Below are positions 21,349 to 33,788 of a DNA stretch of 64,000 nucleotides, in pieces; position 1 is the first letter of the stretch, and each line of letters starts with the position of its first letter. Source of the DNA: Lumbricus terrestris (Eukaryota > Annelida > Clitellata > Crassiclitellata > Lumbricidae); NCBI GenBank assembly GCA_949752735.1, contig OX457053.1, forward strand, positions 22,476,318 through 22,540,317. The letters are read 5' to 3'. The position numbers and the translations under genes were made by a program. Under the pieces are notes generated by a model. That model was not told where the DNA came from. It saw only the letters and a program-made list of their open reading frames with translations, and ran no database searches.

Positions 21349-22476
21349 CTAGTAGCTGATGGCATCAATCTGGTTGAGAGGCGTCGTCGGAATGTTGTCA
21401 TCATCATCGAGGCATCGCAGGCGACTCTGGCATCGAACCCAGGTCCCAGTCACACGGTGTCTGATCCTCTGCCACAGCTTTCCATACCCGTTACTCAGGG
21501 CGTCCATTCGAAGTCCGTAGATGACCGGATCGACAAAGCAGCTGACCACGATGACCGCCTGCCAGATGCCCGTCGTGACCAGACTGACCCTCGACTCCCC
21601 GGCTGACCGATAGGCGACGACCAGTCTGATGACGAGGTAGGGCACCCAGGCGATCGTGTACCCACTCAGAAGGACGATGCCGGTCACCACTCCCCTCGAG
21701 CTCCGGTTGACCGGGGCGTCCACCACGAACGCCTCGACCGGACGTAGACTGACCAGTATCCGTCTGTAGATGACCAGTCCTGTCAGGATGACCAGCAGAG
21801 CAAGGCTGAGACAGATGGACAGGCTGATGCCCGTGTGGTCAGCCACGCGGGCGCAATATCCCTCGTCGTAGGGTGATGCGTGGTCATCGCCACTGGTGAG
21901 ACTGACCAGAAAGTGGACGTGGCCCAGGGTCAGTGAGGCGATCCAGATGAAAGCAACGCCGGCCCAGAGACGCCGCGACGAAGCGATGTTGGCGTAGTGG
22001 AAGGGCCGGAAGCTGGCGATGTTGTGCGTCAGGGCAAGGGCGAGCAGGGTCAGGGCCGCGGCGTTGTGGGACGTCAGGAGGACGGACGTGTGGATCTCAT
22101 CCTGGCATGGACTTCGCGAGAAGTAGATGGTCATTATTGCCCACGGTGCAAGCATCTGGGCAAAGCTGAGGCTGGTCAGGAGACGTAGCGGAGGGGTCAG
22201 CTGGCTGACCACTCCGTAGATGACCAAAAGGGAGAGGCAGTTCGCAGACAGTGCCAGGACGGTCAAGGCTGTATGTACCCCTTGAAAGATGTTCTCCTCT
22301 GCCGCGGTCAGCTGCGCTCGGGCACCGGAAGTGGACGAGGACGGCTGCACCAAGGTCAAGGCCGTATTGAAATGGTCATGCGTCACGGTTTGCGTGACGT
22401 CGACGGATGACGTCAAAAGGTCAGAGGTAGCAGATAACGATGACGTCGTCATTTTTGCTGTAGACCTAATAGACAA
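21349..22476 (-). CDS. Rhodopsin-like GPCR, single exon, atypical motifs
   Basis: This intact 375-residue frame has seven hydrophobic segments at about residues 67-90, 97-119, 130-151, 169-192, 216-239, 262-289 and 299-322. It has a cysteine pair suited to the TM3-loop2 disulphide (C124, C208), a Trp in TM4 (FIW), AWVP at 276-279 in place of CWxP, and DPVIY at 316-320 in place of NPxxY. The DRY position reads THN (150-152) before ASFRPFHY, which has the family's RPFxY spacing. The TM2 aspartate position reads Gln or Ala (SFAQML). The Ser/Thr-rich N-terminus of about 65 residues has no obvious signal peptide. Codon-level GC is much higher than in the surroundings. The ligand is unknown. The first ATG was taken; Met9 is an alternative start. 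Confidence 0.85.
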   Translation of the reverse strand: MSIRSTAKMTTSSLSATSDLLTSSVDVTQTVTHDHFNTALTLVQPSSSTSGARAQLTAAEENIFQGVHTALTVLALSANCLSLLVIYGVVSQLTPPLRLLTSLSFAQMLAPWAIMTIYFSRSPCQDEIHTSVLLTSHNAAALTLLALALTHNIASFRPFHYANIASSRRLWAGVAFIWIASLTLGHVHFLVSLTSGDDHASPYDEGYCARVADHTGISLSICLSLALLVILTGLVIYRRILVSLRPVEAFVVDAPVNRSSRGVVTGIVLLSGYTIAWVPYLVIRLVVAYRSAGESRVSLVTTGIWQAVIVVSCFVDPVIYGLRMDALSNGYGKLWQRIRHRVTGTWVRCQSRLRCLDDDDNIPTTPLNQIDAISY

Positions 22477-22929
22477 TTTTTTTAGCGCCTTACTAGGAAA
22501 ATTCTATTGCAGATAATTATATTTCAAAAAGTATCTTCCACTGCAAGTTTTGACGAGATTCTGTTGTCTACTTGTAGAAATCTTTGAACGGGAATTCGTT
22601 TTGGTCTGTCAACGAGATTTCGGTGTGAATTTCATTGAGACTTTTAGGAGACTTCAGACGAGACTTCTACGAGACTTGAATGCTTAAGAAGTCAGCAGTT
22701 ACTGTAGTTTCAGCAGAAATCTGGAACGACGTCAATGTACTATAGGTTTACGCAGTGCAATGTAAACAAACATTTAGTAGGTCTCAGTTGACCCAGATCT
22801 AAACTCCACGCCACAAGATTTCGTCAACAGTTAGAACAGTTTGAAGTATTCAGAAATTTCTCCATAAACGTGTCCACGGGTGAATTATTACATGATCATC
22901 ACCTGATCGGATAGGTCGACAAATTTAAA

Positions 22930-23530
22930 GATGAAGCTCTGAGTTGAATGGAATAATATTGGCCAAACAACGAATTGGAATATTTTGAAAATTAAATATC
23001 TGAACTGAGAGTGAAAATTCTCTCACGACACTCCTCCGGAGAATATTGGCAATGGACGACACAGCACTTAATCTCTCGACGATTGCTTTTTCTCCCAAGA
23101 ATAATGTCAAGGGCGACTGAATAATACTCCTGCCGATTGCTAATTCTCTTGCAAAATATTCGAGGACAATAAAACTATTCTTTGACCGATTGTTTCTCTC
23201 CGGAGAATATTCGATGACAAAGGTCAATGTCTTGACGATTTTTCTGCGGAAAATGTTGACTGCCACGATGAGCGAGAAAACTCTCGACAGTTGTTTTCTC
23301 TTCGGAGAATAATTATTAGAAGACGACGGATATAAATATAAAATAATGCTCTCGATGATCCACTTTGTGCGAGAATTTTTATTGCAAGACGAGAAAAAAT
23401 CCCCGTTGCCGAAGGTTTTTCCCAGGTGATGAGAAAATAATATCCCTATCGACAAATTCTCTCCGAATAATAATAATTATTCGACACGACGATTAATCCT
23501 CTCCGGAAAATATCCGACTAGTCACAATGC
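22930..23530. repeat. Degenerate repeat with 'ctctccggagaatatt' core
   Basis: Variants of tctctccggagaatattcga, alternating with tcgacgatt(g/t)-type segments, recur every 50-70 bp on the plus strand. The 176-codon minus-strand frame across it is repeat-driven. Confidence 0.6.
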
Positions 23531-23539
23531 TTTGATCAG

Positions 23540-24250
23540 CATTTCGTTATCATCCGGAAGCACACACACTCGCTCGACAGATAGCCAATCTTGTGTCATC
23601 AGGCAGCCATTTGCCGTTTGACGCCAGCCGAAAGAATAACTGGAGATTTAAACGAAATCCGTCCGGCAGTGTTTTCAATTCACAAAAGGAGGAACCGTTC
23701 GATTGCCTTTCGATTCCAGCTCCACATAATGCTGATTGCAAGCAGGCCACAACGACTCGAGACAGAAGAAGCAGGCTGCAGCAGCCCACCTGAGTCACGC
23801 ACCATCCGAGCACCGCCAGAGGCGCTGCTGTTGACCGTGGCAAGCGAGGCCTAAGCCATCAGGCGCAACAGAAGACAAGGCACATTCGCACCGGATAGAG
23901 CAAGATGCCTTCTCATGCGTGTGTTCACGAAATAATAGTTCGATGACCTTATGGAGTCAAATGCTTTGCGTTCTGCGTTTGTGTAAAAATATTTTGTGAA
24001 TTGTTATTGAACCACGTGCGATTTGCTCTTTGCCGTTTTGTCTGTGTAACCTTCGTCTGCTGGCGTTGCGCTCTGCCCGGAACGGTTGCCATGACAGCCG
24101 ACTGGGCTGCTTCCGCGGCGAGCGTCAATAATTTGGGATGCTGAGGATGGTGCCGCAGCAGCAGCAGCTGCCGAAAGGAGACAGATGGATGATGGAAGTG
24201 GTGATGATTATCTAGCGCAATTATTATTTCCCTGAACAATAGGCGAAGCA
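23540..24250. other. GC-rich, non-repetitive region upstream of the GPCR
   Basis: Clearly higher GC and more CpG than its surroundings, with open frames on both strands (for example 23,550-23,843 minus and 23,591-23,854 plus) that match no family I know. It could hold a non-coding first exon or promoter for the minus-strand GPCR about 1.1-1.8 kb away, or an unrelated exon. Confidence 0.35.
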
Positions 24251-24269
24251 TCTGCGGCCGTGTGTTAGC

Positions 24270-24550
24270 GTGTGTTTAGTCTTTTGTTGCTTCTCGTTGT
24301 GTCTTCTTTTGTTGGTTTGTTTTGGCCAGTCTGCCTTTGTTTGTCAGGTTGCCTCTTTTCTTCTGTCTGTCTCTTTCTTCCTCTGTCGATATCTGTCTGT
24401 CAATATGTCTGTCAATATGTCTGTCTGAATTTCTGTCTATCTGTCTGTCTACCTGTCTCTGTCTATCCATCTGTCTATCTGTCTGTCTGTCTATCTATCT
24501 GTCTGTCCGCCCGCCCGCCCGACCGTCTGTGCGTTCATCCGTTCATCTAT
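24270..24550. repeat. (TCTG)n-rich microsatellite
   Basis: Imperfect TCTG/TCTA tetranucleotides. The frames on both strands (CLSV and DRQI types) come from it. Confidence 0.95.
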
Positions 24551-24950
24551 CTGCATCATGAAAGGATACTTTCGTTGACGACCGTTTACGTAGAAGTTAG
24601 ACCATGATCAGTAAGTAATTAAGTTAATTAAATTAATTAATTTATTAGTTTAATTCTTTAATTGACCAATGCATTCGTGTGACAAGTTAGTTCATTCTGA
24701 ACTTGACTTGTTATGTCCAGCAAAAGAAAAGAGATAGGCCTGTTCCGAATATAATTATAGGCTTTCTTTGAAAGGTTGTGTTTGAGGTGATGGTAAACGA
24801 GGTTTTAACGATGAATCTGTTAACAAAAATGAGTCTTCAACCGGTTGCTGCTATTTCTAACAGTTTATATATATATATGCATATATATGTATATAAAGTG
24901 ACCTCAGCTAATAACTGCTGAGAAGCGATGCGCTTTACATAAATTTAGGC
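24551..24950. other. Stretch with no recognised gene
   Basis: AT-rich sequence with a short TA/TATATG tract near 24,868. Nothing else recognised. Confidence 0.5.
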
Positions 24951-25595
24951 TGACGCTTGTGTCAAGTTGTGTGGGGTCCCATTGGCATCACATTTCAGAA
25001 AAGATAGCCCCATTCGAATACAGAATACTAGAGTTATTACATTTTTTTCATCTCGGTAACCATGCATGCTGATTGAAGGTTCCACAAGTGAGATTCTATT
25101 GGACGGCTAGTGCGCTTCTACGATAAAATGTCACTATTTTTGACCAAAATATCGTTCATTCAGCCTCCCTTATCATTCTGCGGGATACTTGAGATATTTC
25201 TGGGTACTTTAAATTTTCACACATTTTCAAGAAAAACCATGATGGTTAGTTAGTCCAGCGACTTTTTTGGAGGAAAAACTCGACCTCCTCCAAACCAAAT
25301 CATTGCAGTTCCACCTTGTGTGGGGCCCATTGGTATCACACTTCTGCATAGATAACCCCATTCGAATACAGAATATTAGTCATTCCATTTTTTGATTTCG
25401 GTAACCATGGTGAAGGTTTCACAAGTGAGATTCCAATGGACGGCTATGGCGCTTCTTCGATAAAATTTAACGATTTTTGACAATTAAAAAGTAAAGTTAA
25501 GCCCCCCTTATCATTCTGCGGCATACTCGAGCTATTTCCGAGAACTTTAAATTTGTACACATTTTCAAGAAAAACCAGCGATTTTTTGGTTTGCT
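24950..25595 (+). repeat. Satellite left flank: ~2 diverged monomers, plus orientation
   Basis: Two units about 349 bp apart (landmark tgtgtgggg.cccattgg at about 24,970 and 25,318). They align with the reverse complement of the core monomer: shared cattttcaagaaaa.cc, gatggttag, ttgacctcctcc or cgacctcctccaaa, ggtatcaca, cagaat and ccatag-type blocks. These copies therefore face opposite to the core. Confidence 0.8.
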
Positions 25596-28500
25596 TGAAT
25601 AAATTACGAAATTTGGAGTATGCAGAATCGTTTCAAAACTACATATATGGATAGGTAGGCTAGGCCTAGTGATGACTGGGGATGAATTGCCCCCTTATCT
25701 TTGGTGATTACTGCAAAACTCGATAATATAATTAGCCTCAAAAGGATTCGGATCACTATGGAAACAGATATAGAGAAAGTCACATATCTTCATTCTGGTC
25801 ATATCAAATGATGAAATCTCTTTACAAATGTGATACCTTACGTCTCCCTCACAAGCTCACTTAATCTGAAGATGATTGGAGGAGGTAAAATTTTTTGCAA
25901 GAAAAAACCAATGGACTAACTAACCATCAAGGTTCACTTGAAAATATGACGAAATTTTGACTATGCAGGAATCGTTTCAAAATTACATATTAGATAGGTA
26001 GGCTAGGCCTAGTGATGACTGGGGATGAATTTCTTCCTTATCTTTGGTGATTACTGCAAAATTCGAGAATAGAATTAGCCTCAAAGGGATTCGAATCACT
26101 ATGGAAACAGATATGGAGAAAGTCACATATCTTCATTCTGGTCATATCAAATGATGAAATCTCTTTGGAATTGTGATACCTTACGTCTCCCTCACAGGCT
26201 CACTTAATCTGAAGATGATTGGAGAGGTCAAATTTTTTGCAAGAAAAAACCAATGGACTAACCATCAAGGTTTTCTTGAAAATATGACGAAATTTTGACT
26301 ATGCAGGAATCGTTTCAAAATTACATATTAGATAGGTAGGCTAGGCCTAGTGATGACTGGGGATGAATTTCTTCCTTAACTTTGGTGATTACTGCAAAAT
26401 TCGAGAATAGAATTAGCCTCAAAGGGATTCTTATCACTATGGAAACAGATATAGAGAAAGTCACATAACTTCATTCTGGTCATATCAAATGACGAAATCT
26501 CTTTGGAATTGTGATACCTGACGTCTCCCTCACAAGCTCACTTAATCTGAAGATGATTGAAAGAGGCCAAATGCTTTGCAAGAAAAAAACCAATGGACTA
26601 ACCATCAAGGTTTTCGTGAAAAAATGACGAAATTTTGACTATGCAGGATTTGCTTCAAAATTACATAATATTATTAGATAGGTAGGCTAGGCTAGTGATG
26701 ACTGGGGATGAATTTCTTCCTTATCTTTGGTGATTACTGCAAATTTCGAGAATAGAATTAGCCTCAAAGGGTTTCGGATCACTATGGAAACAGATATAGA
26801 GAAAGTCACATATCTTCATTCTGGTCATATCAAATGACGAAATCTCTTTGGAATTGTGATACCTGACGTCTCCCTCACAAGTTCACTTAATCTGAAGATG
26901 ATTGGAAGAGGCCAAATGTTTTGCAAGAAAAAACCAAAAATATGACGAAATTTTGACTATGCAGGAATCGTTTCAAAATCACTTATTGGATAGGTAGGCT
27001 AGGCCTAGTGATGATCGGGGATGAATTGCTCTCTTATTTTTGGTGATTACGGCAAAATTCGACAATATTTAGCCTAAAAGGGATTCGGATCACTCGGGAA
27101 ACAGATATGGAGAAAGTCACATATCTTCATTCTGGTCATATCAAATGACGAAATCTCTTTAGAAATGTGATACCTGACGTCTCCCTCACAGGTTCACTTA
27201 ATCTGACGATGATTGGAGGAGGTCAAATTTTTTGCAAGAAAAAACAATGGACTAACCATCAAGGTTTTCTTGAAAATATGACGAAATTTTGACTATGCAG
27301 GAATCGTTTCAAAATCACTTATTAGATAGGCAGGCTAGGCCTAGTGATGACCGGGGATGAATTGCCCCCTTATCTTTGGTGATTACTGCAAAACTCGATA
27401 ATATAATTAGCCTCAAAAGGATTCGGATTTCGGATCACTATGGAAACAGATATAGAGAAAGTCACATATCTTCATTCTGGTCATATCAAACGACAAAATC
27501 TCTTTGGAATTGTGATACCTGACGTCTCCCTCACAAGTTCACTTAATCTGAAGATGATTGGAAGAGGCCAAATGTTTTGCAAGAAAAAACCAAAAATATG
27601 ACGAAATTTTGACTATGCATGAATCGTTTCAAAATCACTTATTGGATAGGTAGGATAGGCCTAGTGATGATCGGGGATGAATTGCCCCCTTATTTTTGGT
27701 GATTACGGCAAAATTCGACAATATTTAGCCTAAAAGGGATTCGGATCACTCGGGAAACAGATATGGAGAAAGTCACATATCTTCATTCTGGTCATATCAA
27801 ATGACGAAATCTCTTTAGAAATGTGATACCTGACGTCTCCCTCACAGGTTCACTTAATCTGACGATGATTGGAGGAGGTCAAATTTTTTGCAAGAAAAAA
27901 CCAATTGACTAACCATCAAGGTTTTCTTGAAAACATGGCGAAATTTTGACTATGCAGGAATCGTTTCAAAATCACTTATTAGATAGGCAGGCTAGGCCTA
28001 GTGATGACCGGGGATGAATTTCCCCCTTATCTTTGGTGATTACTGCAAAATTCGAGAATATAATTAGCCTTAAATGGATTCGTATAAATATGGAAACAGA
28101 TATAGAGAAAGTCACATATCTTCATTCTGGTCATATCAAATGACAAAATCTCTTTGGAATTGTGATACCGGACGTCTCCCTCACAAGCTCACTTAATCTT
28201 AATATGGTTGGAAGAGGTCGAATTTTTTGCAAGAAAAAACCAATGGATGTGATACCTGACGTCAGGTATCACTTTCAAGGATCTCTTGAAAAAATGACGA
28301 AATTTTGACTATGCAGGAATCGTTTCAAAATCACTTATTAGACAGGTAGGCTAGGCCTATAGTGATGACCGGGGATGAATTGCCCCCTTATCTTTGGTGA
28401 TTACTGCAAAACTCGATAATATAATTAGCCTTAAATGGATTCGTATAAATATGGAAACAGATACAGAGAAAGTCACATATCTTCATTCTGGTCATATCAA

Positions 28501-31500
28501 ATGACGAAATCTCTTTGGAATTGTGATACCTGACGTCTCCTTCACAGGCTCAATTAATCTGAAGATGATTGAAAGAGGCCAAATGCTTTGCAAGAAAAAA
28601 ACCAATGGACTAACCATCAAGGTTTTCTTGAAAAAATGACGAAATTTTGACTATGCAGGAATCGTTTCAAAATCACTTATTAGATAGGCAGGCTAGGCCT
28701 AGTGATGACCGGGGATGAATTGCCCCCTTATCTTTGGTGATTACTGCAAAACTCGATAATATAATTAGCCTCAAAAGGATTCGGATCACTATGGAAACAG
28801 ATATAGAGAAAGTCACATATCTTCATTCTGGTCATATCAAATGACGAAATCTCTTTGGAATTGTGATACCTGACGTCTCCCTCACAAGTTCACTTAATCT
28901 GAAGATGATTGGAAGAGGCCAAATGTTTTGCAAGAAAAAACCAAAAATATGACGAAATTTTGACTATGCATGAATCGTTTCAAAATCACTTATTGGATAG
29001 GTAGGATAGGCCTAGTGATGATCGGGGATGAATTGCCCCCTTATTTTTGGTGATTACGGCAAAATTCGACAATATTTAGCCTAAAAGGGATTCGGATCAC
29101 TCGGGAAACAGATATGGAGAAAGTCACATATCTTCATTCTGGTCATATCAAATGACGAAATCTCTTTAGAAATGTGATACCTGACGTCTCCCTCACAGGT
29201 TCACTTAATCTGACGATGATTGGAGGAGGTCAAATTTTTTGCAAGAAAAAACCAATTGACTAACCATCAAGGTTTTCTTGAAAATATGGCGAAATTTTGA
29301 CTATGCAGGAATCGTTTCAAAATCACTTATTAGATAGGCAGGCTAGGCCTAGTGATGACCGGGGATGAATTTCCCCCTTATCTTTGGTGAATACTGCAAA
29401 ATTCGAGAATATAATTAGCCTTAAATGGATTCGTATAAATATGGAAACAGATATAGAGAAAGTCACATATCTTCATTCTGGTCATATCAAATGACAAAAT
29501 CTCTTTGGAATTGTGATACCGGACGTCTCCCTCACAAGCTCACTTAATCTTAATATGGTTGGAAGAGGTCGAAATTTTTGCAAGAAAAAACCAATGGATG
29601 TGATACCTGACGTCAGGTATCACTTTCAAGGATTTCTTGAAAATATGACGAAATTTTGACTATGCAGGAATCGTTTCAAAATCACTTATTAGACAGGTAG
29701 GCTAGGCCTAGTGATGACCGGGGATGAATTGCCCCCTTATCTTTGGTGATTACTGCAAAACTCGATAATATAATTAGCCTTAAATGGATTCGTATAAATA
29801 TGGAAACAGATACAGAGAAAGTCACAAATCTTCATTCTGGTCATATCAAATGACGAAATCTTTTTGGAATTGTGATACCTGACGTCTCCCTCACAGGCTC
29901 AATTAATCTGAAGATGATTGAAAGAGGCCAAATGCTTTGCAAGAAAAAAACCAATGGACTAACCATCAGGGTTTTCTTGAAAAAATGACGAAATTTTGAC
30001 TATGCAGGATTCGCTTCAAAATTACATATTAGATAGGTAGGCTAGGCTAGTGATGACTGGGGATGAATTTCTTCCTTATCTTTGGTGATTACTGCAAATT
30101 TCACTTAATCTGAAGATGATTGGAAGAGGCCAAATGTTTTGCAAGAAAAAACCAAAAATATGACGAAATTTTGACTATGCATGAATCGTTTCAAAATCAC
30201 TTATTGGATAGGTAGGATAGGCCTAGTGATGATCGGGGATGAATTGCCCTCTTATCTTTGGTGATTACTGCAAAACTCGATAATATAATTAGCCTCAAAA
30301 GCATTCTTATCACTATGGAAACAGATATAGAGAAAGTCACATATCTTCATTCTGGTCATATCAAATGACGAAATCTCTTTGGACTTGTGATACCTGACGT
30401 CTCCCTCACAAGCTCACTTAATCTGAAGATGATTGGAAGAGGCCAAATGCTTTGCAAGAAAAAACCAATGGACTAACCATCAAGGATTTCTTGAAAAAAT
30501 GACGAAATTTTGACTATGCAGGAATCGTTTCAAAATCACTTATTAGACAGGTAGGCTAGGCCTAGTGATGACCGGGGATGAATTGCCCCCTTATCTTTGG
30601 TGATTACTGCCAAACTCGATAATATAATTAGCCTTAAATGGATTCGTATAAATATGGAAACAGATACAGAGAAAGTCACATATCTTCATTCTGGTCATAT
30701 CAAATGACGGAATCTCTTTGGAATTGTGATACCTGACGTCTCCCTCACAGGCTCAATTAATCTGAAGATGATTGAAAGAGGCCAAATGCTTTGCAAGAAA
30801 AAAACCAATGGACTAGCCATCAAGGTTTTCTTGAAAAAATGACGAAATTTTGACTATGCAGGATTCGCTTCAAAATTACATATTAGATAGGTAGGCTAGG
30901 CTAGTGATGACTGGGGATGAATTTCTTCCTTATCTTTGGTGATTACTGCAAATTTCGAGAATAGAATTAGCCTCAAAGGGTTTCGGATCACTATGGAAAC
31001 AGATATAGAGAAAGTCACATATCTTCATTCTGGTCATATCAAATGACGAAATCTCTTTGGAATTGTGATACCTGACGTCTCCCTCACAAGTTCACTTAAT
31101 CTGAAGATGATTGGAAGAGGCGAAATGTTTTGCAAGAAAAAACCAAAAATATGACGAAATTTTGACTATGCAGGAATCGTTTCAAAATCACTTATTGGAT
31201 AAGTAGGCTAGGCCTAGTGATGATCGGGGATGAATTGCTCCTTTATTTTTGGTGATTACGGCAAAATTCGACAATATTTAGCCTAAAAGGGATTCGGATC
31301 ACTCGGGAAACAGATATGGAGAAAGTCACATATCTTCATTCTGGTCATTTCAAATGACGAAATCTCTTTAGAAATGTGATACCTGACGTCTCCCTCACAG
31401 GTTCACTTAATCTGACGATGATTGGAGGAGGTCAAATTTTTTGCAAGAAAAAACAATGGACTAACCATCAAGGTTTTCTTGAAAATATGACGAAATTTTG

Positions 31501-33788
31501 ACTATGCAGGAATCGTTTCAAAATCACTTATTAGATAGGCAGGCTAGGCCTAGTGATGACCGGGGATGAATTGCCCCCTTATCTTTGGTGATTACTGCAA
31601 AACTCGATAATATAATTAGCCTCAAAAGGATTCGGATCACTATGGAAACAGATATAGAGAAAGTCACATATCTTCATTCTGGTCATATCAAATGACGAAA
31701 TCTCTTTGGAATTGTGATACCTGACGTCTCCCTCACAAGTTCACTTAATCTGAAGATGATTGGAAGAGGCCAAATGTTTTGCAAGAAAAAACCAAAAATA
31801 TGACGAAATTTTGACTATGCATGAATCGTTTCAAAATCACTTATTGGATAGGTAGGCTAGGCCTAGTGATGATCAGGGATGAATTGCCCCCTTATTTTTG
31901 GTGATTACGGCAAAATTCGACAATATTTAGCCTAAAAGGGATTCGGATCACTCGGGAAACAGATATGGAGAAAGTCACATATCTTCATTCTGGTCATATC
32001 AAATGACGAAATCTCTTTAGAAATGTGATACCTGACGTCTCCCTCACAGGTTCACTTAATCTGACGATGATTGGAGGAGGTCAAATTTTTTGCAAGAAAA
32101 AACAATGGACTAACCATCAAGGTTTTCTTGAAAATATGACGAAATTTTGACTATGCAGGAATCGTTTCAAAATCACTTATTAGATAGGCAGGCTAGGCCT
32201 AGTGATGACCGGGGATGAATTTCCCCCTTATCTTTGGTGATTACTGCAAAATTCGAGAATATAATTAGCCTTAAATGGATTCGTATAAATATGGAAACAG
32301 ATATAGAGAAAGTCACATATCTTCATTCTGGTCATATCAAATGACAAAATCTCTTTGGAATTGTGATACCTGACGTCTCCCTCACAAGCTCACTTAATCT
32401 TAATATGGTTGGAAGAGGTCGAATTTTTTGCAAGAAAACACCAATGGATGTGATACCTGACGTCAGGTATCACTTTCAAGGATTTCTTGAAAAAATGACG
32501 AAATTTTGACTATGCAGGAATCGTTTCACAACTACATATTAGATAGGTAGGCTAGGCCTAGTGATGACCGGGGATGAATTGCCCCCTTATCTTTGGTGAT
32601 TACTGCAAAACTCGATAATATAATTAGCCTCAAAAGGATTCGGATCACTTTGGAAACAGATATAGAGAAAGTCACATATCTTCATTCTGGTCATATCAAA
32701 TGACGAAATCTCTTTGGAATTGTGATACCTGACGTCTCCCTCACAAGCTCACTTAATCTGAAGATGATTGGAAGAGGCCAAATGCTTTGCAAGAAAAAAC
32801 AATGTACTAACCATCAAGGTTTTCTTGAAAATATGACGAAATTTTGACTATGCATGAATCGTTTCAAAATCACTTATTGGATAGGTAGGCTAGGCCTAGT
32901 GATGATCGGGGATGAATTGCCCCCTTATTTTTGGTGATTACGGCAAAATTCGACAATATTTAGCCTAAAAGGGATTCGGATCACTCGGGAAACAGATATG
33001 GAGAAAGTCACATATCTTCATTCTGGTCATATCAAATGACGAAATCTCTTTAGAAATGTGATACCTGACGTCTCCCTCACAGGTTCACTTAATCTGACGA
33101 TGATTGGAGGAGGTCAAATTTTTTGCAAGAAAAAACAATGGACTTTCTTGAAAATATGACGAAATTTTGACTATGCAGGAATCGTTTCAAAATCACTTAT
33201 TAGATAGGCAGGCTAGGCCTAGTGATGACCGGGGATGAATTTCTCCCTTATCTTTGGTGATTACTGCAAAATTCGAGAATATAATTAGCCTTAAATGGAT
33301 TCGTATAAATATGGAAACAGATATAGAGAAAGTCACATATCTTCATTCTGGTCATATCAAATGACAAAATCTCTTTGGAATTGTGATACCTGACGTCTCC
33401 CTCACAAGCTCACCTAATCTTAATATGGTTGGAAGAGGTCGAATTTTTTGCAAGAAAAAACCAAGGATTTCTTGAAAAAATGACGAAATTTTGACTATCC
33501 AGGAATCGTTTCAAAACTACATATTAGATAGGTAGGCTAGGCCTAGTGATGACCGGGGATGAATTGCCCCCTTATCTTTGGTGATTACTGCAAAACTCGA
33601 TAATATAATTAGCCTTAAATGGATTCGTATAAATATGGAAACAGATACAGAGAAAGTCACATATCTTCATTCTGGTCATATCAAATGACGAAATCTCTTT
33701 GGAATTGTGATACCTGACGTCTCCCTCACAAGCTCACTTAATCTGAAGATGATTGGAGGAGGTCAAATTTTTTTGCAAGAAAAAACCA
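25596..33788 (-). repeat. Satellite core array, ~25 monomers of ~320-345 bp
   Basis: The plus-strand landmark gaaattttgactatgcaggaa occurs about 25 times (for example near 25,955, 26,290, 26,945, 27,606, 28,956, 30,506, 31,806, 33,166 and 33,486). Monomers differ by diagnostic indels: a short form with accaaaaatatgacg, a form carrying a 24-bp palindrome, and one truncated unit near 30,000-30,170. No frame is conserved. Strand '-' is used only to show that the core is opposite to the flanking monomers. Confidence 0.97.

Noticed and set aside
22925..23455. 176-codon minus-strand frame
   Set aside because: It runs across a degenerate short repeat, has no recognisable domain, and its composition mirrors the repeat.
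25596..33788. CRISPR-like regular repeat array
   Set aside because: Monomers are about 340 bp with no short conserved repeat/variable spacer pattern, and the genome is eukaryotic. It is a satellite.
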